Positions 24,746 through 34,269 of a stretch of 64,000 nucleotides of DNA are shown in pieces. Under the pieces are notes generated by a model that was given only the letters and a program-made list of their open reading frames with translations, made no database searches and was not told the origin of the DNA. Source of the stretch: Qipengyuania sp. HL-TH1 (GTDB lineage Bacteria > Pseudomonadota > Alphaproteobacteria > Sphingomonadales > Sphingomonadaceae); contig NZ_CP142675.1 in the NCBI RefSeq assembly GCF_036365825.1, positions 1,364,001 through 1,428,000 of the forward strand, written 5' to 3'. The position numbers and the translations under genes are program-made. Each line of letters begins with the position of its first letter. Position 1 is the first letter of the stretch.

Positions 24746-26185
24746 ATGGATTCGATCGAACAGACCCTCGACCGGCTTGAGAAGATCTACGACGCCGCGG
24801 TGGAACGGCTGCGCGAGGATGTGATCGCCTTTGGCCGCGAACGCGAGATTCCCGCCCCCGAACGGCGCAGCGACGGCAGCTATGCCTATCCCGAACTGCG
24901 GCTGCGGTTTCGCGGCGGCGACCAGCCCGAGGATCGCAACCGCGCCTTTGGACGGCTCAACGCGCCGGGCCTCTACACCACCACCGTCACCCGCCCCGCG
25001 CTGTTCCGCGATTACCTGCGCGAACAGCTCGAACTGATCGACGAGAATTACGAAGTCGAGATCGAGGTCGGATCGTCGAAGCAGGAAATCCCTTTCCCCT
25101 ATGTCCTCGACGGCCAGGCCGGCGCGGAGCTGGTCGGCGTCGACCCCAACCTCATCGCGCGGCATTTCCCCTCGACCGAGCTGGCCGATATCGGTGACGA
25201 GCTGGCCGACGGCATCATGCTCGAAAATGCCGACGATCCCATCCCGCTGTCGCTGTTCGACGGTTTGCGGACCGATTTCAGCCTCGCGCGGCTCGCGCAT
25301 TACACCGGCACGAGCACCGAGCATTTCCAGCGGTTCATCCTGTTCACGAACTATCACCGCTATGTCGATGAATTCGTTGACTGGGCCGGTTCGCAGCTCG
25401 GCAAGGACGGCTATACCGCGCTGGCCGGTGCGGGCGGCATGATGCTGACCGAGCAGACCGACAACGCTCGCGCCCAATTGTCCGACACTGCATGGCGCCG
25501 GCACCAGATGCCCGCCTATCACCTGGTTGGTCCCAACCGCGAAGGCATCACGCTGGTCAATATCGGCGTCGGCCCGAGCAATGCGAAGACGATCTGCGAC
25601 CACCTTGCAGTGCTGCGACCCGAAGCGTGGCTGATGATCGGCCATTGCGGCGGCCTGCGCCCGAGCCAGAAGATCGGCGACTACGTGCTTGCCCATGCCT
25701 ATCTGCGCGACGATCACGTGCTCGATTCGGTGTTGCCGCCGGAAATCCCCCTCCCCGCGATTGCCGAGGTCCAGCAGGCGCTCGCGGGCGCCGCGCAAGA
25801 GGTATCGGGGACGCATGGCGCCGACCTCAAGCGGCGCATGCGCACCGGCACCGTGGTCACCACCGACGATCGCAACTGGGAGCTGCGCTATACCAGTTCG
25901 GCGCATCGCATGAGCCTGAGCCGTGCGGTCGGGGTCGATATGGAAAGCGCAACGATCGCCGGCCAGGGATACCGCTTCCGCGTACCCTATGGCACGCTGC
26001 TGTGCGTGTCCGACAAGCCGCTGCACGGCGAGATCAAGCTGCCCGGCCAGGCCAATGCCTTCTACGAGGAAGCCATTGCGGCGCATCTCCAGATCGGTGT
26101 GACCGCGTGCAAGCTGCTGAAGGCGGAAGGCCCGCGCCTCCACAGCCGCAAATTGCGCGCTTTCAACGAACCGCCGTTCAGGTAA
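24746..26185 (+). CDS. amn: AMP nucleosidase
   Basis: A 479-residue AMP nucleosidase, near the E. coli length of 484. It hydrolyses AMP to adenine and ribose 5-phosphate, controlling adenylate pools. The N-terminal regulatory part includes FRDYLREQLELI and the PIPLSLFDG segment; the C-terminal catalytic half has the nucleoside-phosphorylase fold: VNIGVGPSNAKTICDHLAVLRP, MIGHCGGLR, and VDMESATIAGQGYRFRVPYG, where the Glu binds ribose. The frame opens at 24692, but ATG at 24746 has a very strong GCAGGAGGAA ribosome-binding site. Confidence 0.96.
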   Translation: MDSIEQTLDRLEKIYDAAVERLREDVIAFGREREIPAPERRSDGSYAYPELRLRFRGGDQPEDRNRAFGRLNAPGLYTTTVTRPALFRDYLREQLELIDENYEVEIEVGSSKQEIPFPYVLDGQAGAELVGVDPNLIARHFPSTELADIGDELADGIMLENADDPIPLSLFDGLRTDFSLARLAHYTGTSTEHFQRFILFTNYHRYVDEFVDWAGSQLGKDGYTALAGAGGMMLTEQTDNARAQLSDTAWRRHQMPAYHLVGPNREGITLVNIGVGPSNAKTICDHLAVLRPEAWLMIGHCGGLRPSQKIGDYVLAHAYLRDDHVLDSVLPPEIPLPAIAEVQQALAGAAQEVSGTHGADLKRRMRTGTVVTTDDRNWELRYTSSAHRMSLSRAVGVDMESATIAGQGYRFRVPYGTLLCVSDKPLHGEIKLPGQANAFYEEAIAAHLQIGVTACKLLKAEGPRLHSRKLRAFNEPPFR

Positions 26186-26212
26186 GCTCGCTCCCGACAA
26201 GGGGAGAAATGC

Positions 26213-26986
26213 ATGACCGAGACAGTGGACCGCTCGCGCTCGATCGCGGGGCGGGTGGCAATCGTGACCGGCGCGGCGAGCGGCATGGGCGCGGCCACCG
26301 CCAGGCTGTTCGCCGCCGAAGGCGCGCAGGTCGCGGTGACCGACCTCGATCTGTCGGCATGCGAAGAACTGGCGGCAGAATGCGGCAATGGCGCGCGTGC
26401 CTACGCGCTTGATGTTGCCGACAAGCAGGCGATCGCCGGTACCGTGGCGCAGATCGCGGCGGATTTCGGGCGGATCGATATCCTCGTCAACAATGCCGGC
26501 GTGTCGAGCTTCGCCCCGCTCGATGACGGCGATGCCTATGAAGAGGTCTGGCACCGCGCGCTGGCGGTCATGCTGACCGCGCATCAGCGCATGGTCCGCG
26601 CCGCACTCCCGCATCTGCGCGCCAGCGATGCCGCGCGGATCGTCAATATCGCCAGCACAGAAGGCCTCGGCGCGACACCCGGCGACACACCCTATGTCGC
26701 CGCCAAGACCGGCGTGACCGGTCTGACCCGCGGGCTCGCCGTCGATCTCGGGCCGGAAGGGATCACCGTGAACTGCATCTGCCCCGGCCCGATCCGCACC
26801 GCGATGACCGCCGCGGTGCCCGACGAACACAAGACGATCTACGCCAAGCGGCGCACCGCGCTCAAACGGTATGGCGAACCCGAGGAAGTCGCGCATATGA
26901 CGCTGTCGCTGGTGCTGCCCGCGGCAAGCTATATCACCGGGGCGGTCATCCCGGTCGATGGCGGGTTGATGGCGCGCAACGCATAG
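26213..26986 (+). CDS. SDR family oxidoreductase
   Basis: A 257-residue classical short-chain dehydrogenase/reductase. Cofactor motif TGAASGMG near residue 19, Asp after the second strand (TDLDLS) suggesting NAD(H) preference, NNAG, and the catalytic Ser (IASTEG) and Tyr-x3-Lys (YVAAKTG). C-terminal GAVIPVDGGLMARN. Substrate cannot be inferred. Starts 27 bp after amn with a good AGGGGAGA ribosome-binding site, so probably in the same transcript. Convergent with the HWE kinase. Confidence 0.88.
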   Translation: MTETVDRSRSIAGRVAIVTGAASGMGAATARLFAAEGAQVAVTDLDLSACEELAAECGNGARAYALDVADKQAIAGTVAQIAADFGRIDILVNNAGVSSFAPLDDGDAYEEVWHRALAVMLTAHQRMVRAALPHLRASDAARIVNIASTEGLGATPGDTPYVAAKTGVTGLTRGLAVDLGPEGITVNCICPGPIRTAMTAAVPDEHKTIYAKRRTALKRYGEPEEVAHMTLSLVLPAASYITGAVIPVDGGLMARNA

Positions 26987-26999
26987 GCCCTGCGCGCAC

Positions 27000-27965
27000 T
27001 CAGCCGGTGACAGTCACCACGCAGCGCAGCCCTTCGGGGCGGTAGTCGAACTCGACCTGTCCCGCGCCGCCAAGCACGATCGACATCATCCGCGTACCGA
27101 AGCCGGGCTGTATATCCGCCTCGACCGGAGGACCGCCGCTTTCTTGCCAGACCAGCTGCATCCCGCGAGCGGTTTTCTCGATATCCATCGCCACGCGTCC
27201 TGCCGGACTGGCAAGCGCGCCATGGGCGATGGCATTGGTCAGGAGCTCGTGCACCACCAGCGTGAAGCCTTCGGCGACATTCCCCTCCAGTCGGGGTCTG
27301 CCGCTCACTTTCACCGTTACCCTGTCCGCGACATCCTCGAACGCCGCAAGTTCGCCTTCGATGATCGTTCGCGGGCTGAACAGCTGGTCGGCATTCTCCA
27401 CCAGCAGGTCATGCGTGCGCGACAAGGCGGCGACGCGGCCCTCCAGCGCCCTGCCAAACCGGCCGACATCGCTTGCCTTGCGGGACGACATCGAAATCAT
27501 CGCGCGGATCGTGGCGAGCATGTTGCGGACGCGGTGGTTGAGTTCCGCGGTAAGGGTTTCGAGCCGCGTCTCGTTGCGCTTGGTATCGGTGATATCGATC
27601 ACATGGCCGATGATCTTGGTCGGCGCGCCATCGACTATCAGCGGCCGCCCCGCGCCGCTGATCCAGCGTTCTTCGCCCTCGGCCCGGGTGATGCGGCACT
27701 CGAAAACCCAGTCCTCGCCGCGTTCCAGCGCTTGCTTCTGGCGGTCATCGACCTCCCCCCGATCCGCAGGGATCACATGGTCGAGGAATTGCTCATAGGT
27801 CCATTGCGGAAGTAATTCATCGTAACCGAATATCTCGTCATGCCGGAAATTGCGCCATGCGGTGCCGGTTTCCAGATCGAGCTCCCAAATGCCGATCTGG
27901 CCGGCGGCAAGGACCAGCCTCAGGTGATCGAGCGACGATTCGGCAAGGTGCTCAAGCTCAGGCAT
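27000..27965 (-). CDS. PAS-domain HWE-family sensor histidine kinase
   Basis: A 321-residue cytoplasmic sensor kinase. A PAS domain with PAC end (about 15-128, IIGHVIDITDTKR) is followed by the phospho-acceptor ELNHRVRN (His144), HELLTNAIAHGAL (ATP-binding N box, about 238) and LVWQESGGPP, the WxE that defines the HWE class. HWE kinases are abundant in alphaproteobacteria and act in general stress and light responses. No transmembrane segment, so the signal is intracellular or diffusible. No response regulator is adjacent. Its stop lies 14 bp from the convergent SDR gene; the rimK operon is upstream on the same strand, 71 bp away. Confidence 0.93.
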   Translation of the reverse strand: MPELEHLAESSLDHLRLVLAAGQIGIWELDLETGTAWRNFRHDEIFGYDELLPQWTYEQFLDHVIPADRGEVDDRQKQALERGEDWVFECRITRAEGEERWISGAGRPLIVDGAPTKIIGHVIDITDTKRNETRLETLTAELNHRVRNMLATIRAMISMSSRKASDVGRFGRALEGRVAALSRTHDLLVENADQLFSPRTIIEGELAAFEDVADRVTVKVSGRPRLEGNVAEGFTLVVHELLTNAIAHGALASPAGRVAMDIEKTARGMQLVWQESGGPPVEADIQPGFGTRMMSIVLGGAGQVEFDYRPEGLRCVVTVTG

Positions 27966-28036
27966 GCGGCCAATCTATCCACGTTGCGGGCGGCGCCCAA
28001 ATATTTTTCGCATAGCGCCATGCGGCGCAGGGAAGA

Positions 28037-28942
28037 TCACCCCTGCCCCTTGGTCTTGGTCTTCCCGTCCCTCGCGCGCTTCTCGATGAATTCGATGATC
28101 ATCCCGGCGATATCCTTGCCGGTCGCATTCTCGATTCCTTCGAGCCCCGGCGAAGAATTGACTTCCATGATCACCGGGCCGTGGTTGGACCGCAGCATGT
28201 CGACGCCGCAGACGTTGAGGCCCATGCGCCCCGCCGCACGGACGGCGGTGCTGCGTTCCTCGGGAGTAATCTTGATCAGCTGCGCGCTGCCGCCGCGGTG
28301 CAGATTGCTGCGGAAGTCGTCGGGCGCGCCGGTGCGCTTCATCGCCGCGACGACCTTGCCGCCGACCACCAGCGCGCGGATATCGGTGCCGCCCGCTTCC
28401 TTGATGAATTCCTGCACCAATATGTTGACGTTCGCGCCGCGGAAGGCCTCGATCACCGATTTGGCGCTGCTCATGGTTTCGGCCAGCACCACCCCGATGC
28501 CCTGCGTGCCTTCGAGCAGCTTGATCACCACCGGCGGCCCCTTGACCGCCCTGATGATCTCTTCTGCGGCCTTGGGATCGTTGGCATAGGCGGTCAGCGG
28601 CAGGCCCAGCCCGTGCTTGGCGAGAATCTGCATGCTGCGCAGCTTGTCGCGGCTGCGCCCGATCGCCACGCTTTCATTGAGCGGCCAGCAGCCGCGCATC
28701 TCGAACTGGCGCAGGATCGCGAGGCCGTAATTGGTGATCGAGGCGCCGATGCGCGGGATCACCGCATCGTAGCCGATGCAGGGTTCGCCATTGTAGAACA
28801 CTTCGGGCTTGTGGCTGGCGATATGCACCGTGCAGCGCGTCGTGTTAAGGATATCGAACTGGTGCCCGCGTTCCTCCGCCGCCTGTTGCAGGCGCTGGTG
28901 CGAATAGAGATTGGCGTTCCGCGCCAGCATGGCGATCTTCAT
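28037..28942 (-). CDS. rimK: RimK: ATP-grasp glutamate ligase
   Basis: A 301-residue ATP-grasp ligase of the RimK family, which adds glutamates to the C-terminus of ribosomal protein S6 in E. coli. Visible: [18 protein letters not shown] start, the nucleotide-binding [18 protein letters not shown] segment, [20 protein letters not shown], and the metal/catalytic [17 protein letters not shown] near the end. Preceded by 10 bp after rimB on the same strand, the usual rimB-rimK partnership. The S6 encoded in this window lacks a Glu-Glu terminus, so the substrate may differ. Confidence 0.93.
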   Translation of the reverse strand: MKIAMLARNANLYSHQRLQQAAEERGHQFDILNTTRCTVHIASHKPEVFYNGEPCIGYDAVIPRIGASITNYGLAILRQFEMRGCWPLNESVAIGRSRDKLRSMQILAKHGLGLPLTAYANDPKAAEEIIRAVKGPPVVIKLLEGTQGIGVVLAETMSSAKSVIEAFRGANVNILVQEFIKEAGGTDIRALVVGGKVVAAMKRTGAPDDFRSNLHRGGSAQLIKITPEERSTAVRAAGRMGLNVCGVDMLRSNHGPVIMEVNSSPGLEGIENATGKDIAGMIIEFIEKRARDGKTKTKGQG

Positions 28943-28952
28943 CGTAGGCTCC

Positions 28953-29417
28953 TCAGGGCTTGTGCCCCTTCGTCGTTTTGCGCTCGGGCGTCTGCAACCA
29001 GGAATAGCCGCTGTCGACTACAAAACGCCGGCGCAGCGACGAACGGCCGATCAGCATGGGGAATTTCATATCCCGGCGGTCGGCGAGGCTGATTTCGGCG
29101 CGGAATTCCAGGTCCCCGATCCGCATGGGCGTCTTGATGACATAGCGCCGCTGCGTCTCGCCGTTAGAGCTGGTGATGCCGCGGATATCGACATGCACCG
29201 CCTCGCATACCTGGCGCACGTGCTGCTGGTCGAAATCGACCGCGAAGCGGACGAATTTCTCGCCGCCGCGCTCGAATTCCTCAAGCACCGTACCGTGCAG
29301 CGAGGACGTGCGCGCGCCGGTATCGATCTTGGCCGGCATGGCATGCAGCCCCAATTCGGGCAGGTGGACCAGCTCGCGCCAGCCGACGACGGGCAATGCG
29401 TTGCGTTTCGCGCTCAT
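28953..29417 (-). CDS. rimB: RimK-associated aspartic-type (retropepsin-like) protease
   Basis: A 154-residue member of the COG4067 family, usually annotated as ATP-dependent zinc protease. It carries the retropepsin-type active site [11 protein letters not shown] (Asp32), a VDFDQQ strand segment and [12 protein letters not shown] near the C-terminus. In other bacteria the RimB partner proteolytically trims RimK-modified S6; here it is deduced from family and position. ATG at 29417 overlaps the stop of the beta-propeller gene by 4 bp. Confidence 0.88.
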   Translation of the reverse strand: MSAKRNALPVVGWRELVHLPELGLHAMPAKIDTGARTSSLHGTVLEEFERGGEKFVRFAVDFDQQHVRQVCEAVHVDIRGITSSNGETQRRYVIKTPMRIGDLEFRAEISLADRRDMKFPMLIGRSSLRRRFVVDSGYSWLQTPERKTTKGHKP

Positions 29418-30430
29418 TCGACGATCGCGATCCCGTCACCGCCGCCTTCGCCCGGCAGCCGGCGCAGCACTGTGCCGCTGGCGAAATCGACCTCGGCGAT
29501 CGTGTTCGCGGTGGTTTCGGCGACATATATTCGCTCACCATCGGGCGAGAACAGGATCGTCACCTGCGTGCGCGCCTCCGCCTCTGCCGGACTCGACACG
29601 GCGATACTGCGCACGACTTCGCCGCTCGCGGTATCGATCACGCTCAGCCCGCCATCGGCGAGATCGGAGGTGACCGCGTAATCGCCCTGCGGACGCAGGG
29701 TGATGCGCAAGGGAAACGCGCCCGTTTCGACCCGCTGGCGGATCGCGAGCGTCTGCTGGTCGAGCTCGAAGGCAGCGTTGGAGCCGCGCGCGGACACCCA
29801 CAGCGTGTCACCGTCCGGAGACAGCCAGATGCCTTCGGGTTCCTCGCCGATCTCGACCGAACGCGGTGCGCGCCGGGTCTTGAGATCGATCAGGCTGACC
29901 GTCCGCGACCCCAGATTGGTGGTCCAGGCGTGCAAGGCATCGGGTGCGATGGCGAGCATATGCGTGCCCTGCTGGCCCGAGGCATATTCGAAGGCTTGCG
30001 CTGCGCCCAGCGGGTCGCGAATCCAGACAATCGACTGCCGGCCCTCGGCGGTAGCGTAGAGATCGCCCTTGGCATGCCATACGATCCCGTGCGGGCGCGC
30101 ATTCTCGCCCAGATCCACGCTCGCGACGCGTTCGAGATCCGCAGTGCGGAAAATATCGACCGTCTGCCCGCCGTAACAGGCAAGCGCGACATGCGCCCCG
30201 CCGGGGGCGGTCGCCAGTTCATGCGGGTTGGCGCAGCTGGCGACCGAAGCGACCACCGCGCCGCTCTCCAGATCGACCTTCGACAGCATATTGCCGAACT
30301 TGCCCGCCACGAACAGCGCGCCATCGACATCCGCAGCGGTGGGAAGCGAGGGAGCATCCCCGCCCCCCATGACGGGCGCACAGGCGGCCGCCAGCGGGAG
30401 CGTGAGGAACGAGGCGAAGCGGCCTACCAC
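29414..30430 (-). CDS. YncE-like beta-propeller lipoprotein
   Basis: A 338-residue secreted beta-propeller protein. The GTG at 30430 is chosen over the frame start at 30550: it gives a lipoprotein signal (VGRFASFLTLPLAAAC, lipobox LAAAC) and overlaps the preceding peptidase stop by 7 bp. The rest is built of about 7 WD/YncE-type blades with recurrent motifs such as GALFVAGKFGNMLSKVDLESG, PEGIWLSPDGDTLWVSARG and VTILFSPDGERIYVAET. Similar proteins bind ligands or partner proteins at the cell surface; function unknown. It lies between an M2 peptidase and rimB in one operon. Confidence 0.82.
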   Translation of the reverse strand: MVGRFASFLTLPLAAACAPVMGGGDAPSLPTAADVDGALFVAGKFGNMLSKVDLESGAVVASVASCANPHELATAPGGAHVALACYGGQTVDIFRTADLERVASVDLGENARPHGIVWHAKGDLYATAEGRQSIVWIRDPLGAAQAFEYASGQQGTHMLAIAPDALHAWTTNLGSRTVSLIDLKTRRAPRSVEIGEEPEGIWLSPDGDTLWVSARGSNAAFELDQQTLAIRQRVETGAFPLRITLRPQGDYAVTSDLADGGLSVIDTASGEVVRSIAVSSPAEAEARTQVTILFSPDGERIYVAETTANTIAEVDFASGTVLRRLPGEGGGDGIAIVE

Positions 30431-32271
30431 CCTTCGGTCTTGCCCGCATTCTGCTCGTCGAGCCACGCCTTGAGCGGCGCGAAATACTCGACCATTGCGG
30501 CGCCGCTCATCTGGCGCTCGCCAGTAAAGGCTTCGAGCGCATCGGGCCACGGCTTGCTGGCGCCCATTTCGAGCATTGCATCGAGGTTCTTGCCGACCTC
30601 TTCATTGCCGTAGAACGAACACCGGTGCAGCGGCCCGTCCCAGCCCGCCTGGTCGCAGGCCGCCTTGTAGAACTGGAACTGCAGGATCCGGGCGAGGAAA
30701 TAGCGCGTGTAAGGCACATTGCCCGGGATGTGGTATTTGGCGCCGGCGTCGAACCCGCTTTCATCGCGCGCGACCGGCGGCGTGATGCCCTGGTATTCCA
30801 GGCGCAGCGCATTCCAGCCGGTGTTGAGCTGGTCGGCGGGGATCGACCCGTCGAACAGGCCCCAGCGATAGCGGTCGACCATCAGGCCGAAGGGCAGGAA
30901 GGCGACCTTGTCCATCGCCTGGCGCAGCAGCAGCCCGATATCCTTGTCGGCGCTGGGCACGTCGGCCTCGTCGAGCATGTCGATCTGGACGAGATATTCG
31001 GGGGTGATCGACAGCGCGATCATGTCGCCGATTGCCTCGTGGAACCCGTCATTGGCGCCGTTGAGGTGCAGGTAGTCCTGCTGGTTGTAGGCGCGCTGGT
31101 AGTAATTGTGGCCCAGCTCGTGATGGATGGTGACGAAATCGTCTGCATTCTTCTTGATGCACATCTTGATGCGCAGATCGTCGACATTGTCGACGTCCCA
31201 GGCGCTGGCATGGCAGACGACATCGCGGTCCTGCGGCTTCACGAACTGGCTGCGCTCCCAGAAGGTGCCCGGCAGCGGGTCGAAGCCGAGCGAAGAGAAG
31301 AACTGCTCGCCCGTGCGGACCATCTGGATTTCGTCGAGGCCCTTGGTGGTAATCAGGTCGGTGAGGTCGTACCCGATGTCGCCCGCGCCTTCGGGCGCGA
31401 CCAGCGGGTAGATATTGCCCCATTCCTGCGCCCACATATTGCCGAGCAGATCGGCGCGGATCGCGCCGGTGGCGGGCTGCACATCGTCGCCGTATTTCTC
31501 GTTGAGCTTGCTGCGGACATAGGTGTGCAGCGCCATGTAGAGCGGCTTCACTTCTTGCCACATGCGTTCGGTCTCGCCGGCGAACTGGTCGGGGTCCATG
31601 TCGTAGTTCGAACGCCACATCGCGCCCAGATCGGCAAAGCCGAGTTCCTTCGAGCCTTCGTTGGCGATGGCGATCATGCGCTGGTAATCCTCGCGCATGG
31701 GCGCACCGACATTTTCGTGCCAGCTGGTCCACATTTCGGCGAGTTCTGCAGGCGTGCGCTCGAGATTGCCCATCTCGGCCTCGATATCGCTGCCGTTGAT
31801 TTCCTTGCCATTGAGCGTGCCCGTGCCCTGGCCATAGGCCGCGCCGAGCTTGGTGGCGATTTCGTTGAGTTCGGTCGCCGCGCCATCGCGGACGGGCGCG
31901 GGCATGACGATGCCGTTGCGCAGGATATCGAGCTTGCGAGCGACTTCGGGGTCGAGCCCCGCAACGCGCGCATATTGCGCCGCTTCATTGGCATATGTCA
32001 CCGATTTCTCGGTCGCCTGCGCGCCGTATTTCGCTGCCAGCTGGTTGCTGTCATGGACGATATAGGTGTTGTTGAGCCACAGCACCCGGCCGTATTCGAC
32101 CGAGAAATCGAACATGTCCTGCTCGACCATCGCGACCCAGTCGGCGGCGCCCTGCGGCGTCATCGGATAGGCGGATACGGCCGCTTCGGATGTCTCCGCA
32201 TGATGATCGGCCATGGCCGGGGCGGCGAGCGAGACGGCAAGCGCGGAGAGCGCGACGGATGCGAATTTCAT
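30424..32271 (-). CDS. M2 family metallopeptidase (ACE-like peptidyl-dipeptidase)
   Basis: A 615-residue secreted zinc peptidase related to angiotensin-converting enzyme. The signal peptide MKFASVALSALAVSLAAPAMA is followed by a mature all-helical domain. The zinc site is HHELGH (His384, His388) with the third ligand Glu412 in GFHEAIGD, the ACE signature. Such enzymes remove C-terminal dipeptides; in bacteria the physiological substrates are unclear. The frame opens at 32307, but ATG at 32271 gives the signal peptide directly. First gene of the unit with the beta-propeller, rimB and rimK genes. Confidence 0.93.
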   Translation of the reverse strand: MKFASVALSALAVSLAAPAMADHHAETSEAAVSAYPMTPQGAADWVAMVEQDMFDFSVEYGRVLWLNNTYIVHDSNQLAAKYGAQATEKSVTYANEAAQYARVAGLDPEVARKLDILRNGIVMPAPVRDGAATELNEIATKLGAAYGQGTGTLNGKEINGSDIEAEMGNLERTPAELAEMWTSWHENVGAPMREDYQRMIAIANEGSKELGFADLGAMWRSNYDMDPDQFAGETERMWQEVKPLYMALHTYVRSKLNEKYGDDVQPATGAIRADLLGNMWAQEWGNIYPLVAPEGAGDIGYDLTDLITTKGLDEIQMVRTGEQFFSSLGFDPLPGTFWERSQFVKPQDRDVVCHASAWDVDNVDDLRIKMCIKKNADDFVTIHHELGHNYYQRAYNQQDYLHLNGANDGFHEAIGDMIALSITPEYLVQIDMLDEADVPSADKDIGLLLRQAMDKVAFLPFGLMVDRYRWGLFDGSIPADQLNTGWNALRLEYQGITPPVARDESGFDAGAKYHIPGNVPYTRYFLARILQFQFYKAACDQAGWDGPLHRCSFYGNEEVGKNLDAMLEMGASKPWPDALEAFTGERQMSGAAMVEYFAPLKAWLDEQNAGKTEGW

Positions 32272-32340
32272 GCGGGTCCTCTCAGGATCGGAATGATGTG
32301 GTTTCACGTGCTACCGGATTGCACCTGCCGCGCAGCTTAA

Positions 32341-32859
32341 TCAAGCGGTTGGCGCGGCAAACCGGCGGATGATCCATGCCGCGATCACCCCGAGGAAGGT
32401 GACGATCCAGGCGGCGACCTTTACCGGACGCGCAGTGGCAGCAATGCCCGCCAACTGGTCCGACCCCTGATCCCGCAGCAATTGCACCAGTTGTAGCAGC
32501 GTTTCGGTATAGTCGGTCAGCACGAATACCACCGCCGCTGCGGCCACACCCGCGCCGATGATCCGGACGATACCGCCCATCGCCATGAAGCTGCGCCCGG
32601 CGAGCCAGCTACCCCAGCCATAGATGGCGATGAACACCAGATCGCCGATCATGGCGAAGATTGCCAGTGGCCGCACGCCGCCCGCGTGCCATTGCGCATG
32701 GATTTCATCGACCCGCGCGGCCGTCGCGGCGGCCTGGTGTTCGGCAATACCGAGCGTCACGTCCGCTGGCGCGGTCACCGCGAGACTGAGCGCGACGACC
32801 ACGGCGAAGGCCACGAGGCCCCACATCCACCAACCCAATACGGGGCGTTTGCTGCTCAT
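32341..32859 (-). CDS. Hypothetical four-helix membrane protein
   Basis: A 172-residue protein with about four transmembrane segments: WWMWGLVAFAVVVALSLAVT, LAIFAMIGDLVFIAIYGWGS, IVRIIGAGVAAAAVVFVL and VAAWIVTFLGVIAAWII. The first extracytoplasmic loop (about 31-62) is the largest soluble part. No family recognised. The ATG at 32859 overlaps the alpha/beta hydrolase stop by 4 bp; the longer frame to 33735 is a shadow of that gene. Confidence 0.75.
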   Translation of the reverse strand: MSSKRPVLGWWMWGLVAFAVVVALSLAVTAPADVTLGIAEHQAAATAARVDEIHAQWHAGGVRPLAIFAMIGDLVFIAIYGWGSWLAGRSFMAMGGIVRIIGAGVAAAAVVFVLTDYTETLLQLVQLLRDQGSDQLAGIAATARPVKVAAWIVTFLGVIAAWIIRRFAAPTA

Positions 32860-33611
32860 GTCTTGTCTCCCAGCCAGTCGGCGATCGCCTGCCCGAGGTC
32901 GGGCTTGGTCACGCTGCTCATATGCGTCCCGGGTACTTCGGCGAAATCGGCGTCGGGCAACAGCTTCGCCAGATCGGCGGCCGAACCATTGTCGCGGTCC
33001 TCGTCGCCGCAGACCACCAGCGTCGGCATGGTGATATTGTCGAGGAGCGCGAGATCGAGATCGGGCATGGTGCCAAGCAGCAGCCGCGCCGCGACCCGGT
33101 CGACCCCCTGCGACTTGAGGAACTGCATCGAGAAATAGTCGGGATCGCCCTTCGGAATCGCATCGAACTCGTCGATCACGCGGCGGAACTTGGCCGCGCG
33201 GCGCTGCCATTCGCCCAGCCCCGCGGTCCCCATGCCGCCAATGACCAGATGCGCAGGCGTCAGCACGCCATGGGCAACGCCGTGCAGCGACGTGCGCGCG
33301 CCGAGCGAGAAGCCGCCGAGGTCGTAATCGTCGAGCCCGAGATGATCGACCAGCGCGGCCACGTCGCGCACCAGCACATTGCTCGGATAGCTTGCGGGAT
33401 CGTGCGGCGCGGCGCTGTCGCCATGCACGCGGAAATCGAGCATCAACACTTCGAACCCCTGCGCCGCGATCGCCTCGTGATGCCCCCATTTGATCCAGTT
33501 CATCTGCGCGCTGGAAAACAGGCCGTGCAGGAGGACGAACGGCCGCCCTGCCCCATGCCGATGCAGCGCCAGCCGTGTGCCGTCGAAACTGTCGAAGAAT
33601 TCGGTGGTCAT
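32856..33611 (-). CDS. Alpha/beta-fold hydrolase
   Basis: A 251-residue hydrolase. It begins MTTEFFDSFDGTRLALHRHG; oxyanion region FVLLHGLF (about 25-32); nucleophile Ser102 in GGFSLGAR; acid Asp in VVCGDEDRDNG; His in PGTHMSS near the C-terminus. Substrate unknown, probably a small ester or lactone. ATG at 33611 overlaps the isomerase-like gene stop by 4 bp and is itself overlapped by the next gene, so the three form a coupled operon. Confidence 0.88.
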   Translation of the reverse strand: MTTEFFDSFDGTRLALHRHGAGRPFVLLHGLFSSAQMNWIKWGHHEAIAAQGFEVLMLDFRVHGDSAAPHDPASYPSNVLVRDVAALVDHLGLDDYDLGGFSLGARTSLHGVAHGVLTPAHLVIGGMGTAGLGEWQRRAAKFRRVIDEFDAIPKGDPDYFSMQFLKSQGVDRVAARLLLGTMPDLDLALLDNITMPTLVVCGDEDRDNGSAADLAKLLPDADFAEVPGTHMSSVTKPDLGQAIADWLGDKT

Positions 33612-34255
33612 CGCTTCGCCAGCCCCTGCTGCTCCATCCGCCACTGCGCCATTTCGATACGGTCCTGCCCGAAGAACGGTTCGCCCTCGAACACCAGCGT
33701 CGGCACGCCCCAATGACCCGAGGCCTCGAGTGCATCCTGGTTGGCGGCGATTTCGGCGTCGAGCGTGTCTTCCTCGGCGGCGACCTCGCGATCGATCTCC
33801 GCCGCGTCGAGCCCGGCGCGTTCGAGCGCGCCGGCGAGGTGGTCGCCTTCGTGCCAGTTTTCCTGCCCGCCCCAGATCAACTGCCCCGCCTCATGCGCGA
33901 AGACGAGGCCCCTACCCCTTTGTGACGCAGCCTGACCCATGCGCGTGACGCGGCGGATATAGGGCTGCTCGGCGGCGATTTTGCGTGTGGCGGCATCCTG
34001 CACGATCGGATCGGGGCGCGGCGGTCCGAAGGCAATGCCGTGAAACTGCGCCACGCGCATCATGTCGCGCAGCGTATAGGCCAGCCAATTGGGATGGTTG
34101 CGTTCGAAGAAATCGGGTTCGCGGATCGCCAGCGGCCAGACCGGGAGCAGCGCGATGGCGAGATCGTAGTGCTCGGCCATGGCACGGTACCGGCCGACCG
34201 AAAGATAGCTGTAGGGCGAACGGAAGCTGAAATAGAGCTCTGCGGTCAGGGTCAT
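33608..34255 (-). CDS. DsbA-family / 2-hydroxychromene-2-carboxylate isomerase-like protein
   Basis: A 215-residue thioredoxin-fold protein. ELYFSFRSPYSYLSVGRYR at the N-terminus is the family version of the usual DFxSPYSYL; GVPTLVF near residue 184 contains the cis-Pro, and the FFGQDRIEMAQW ending is usual. There is no CxxC, so a glutathione-dependent isomerase or GST-kappa-like enzyme is more likely than a disulfide oxidase. It heads an operon with a hydrolase and a membrane protein, which could suggest degradation of an aromatic compound, but this is weak. Confidence 0.82.
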   Translation of the reverse strand: MTLTAELYFSFRSPYSYLSVGRYRAMAEHYDLAIALLPVWPLAIREPDFFERNHPNWLAYTLRDMMRVAQFHGIAFGPPRPDPIVQDAATRKIAAEQPYIRRVTRMGQAASQRGRGLVFAHEAGQLIWGGQENWHEGDHLAGALERAGLDAAEIDREVAAEEDTLDAEIAANQDALEASGHWGVPTLVFEGEPFFGQDRIEMAQWRMEQQGLAKR

Positions 34256-34269
34256 GCAGAGACTTATAC

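Noticed and set aside
24629..26896. 755-aa open frame antisense to amn and the SDR gene
   Set aside because: Spans two real genes and a terminator; composition typical of a shadow.
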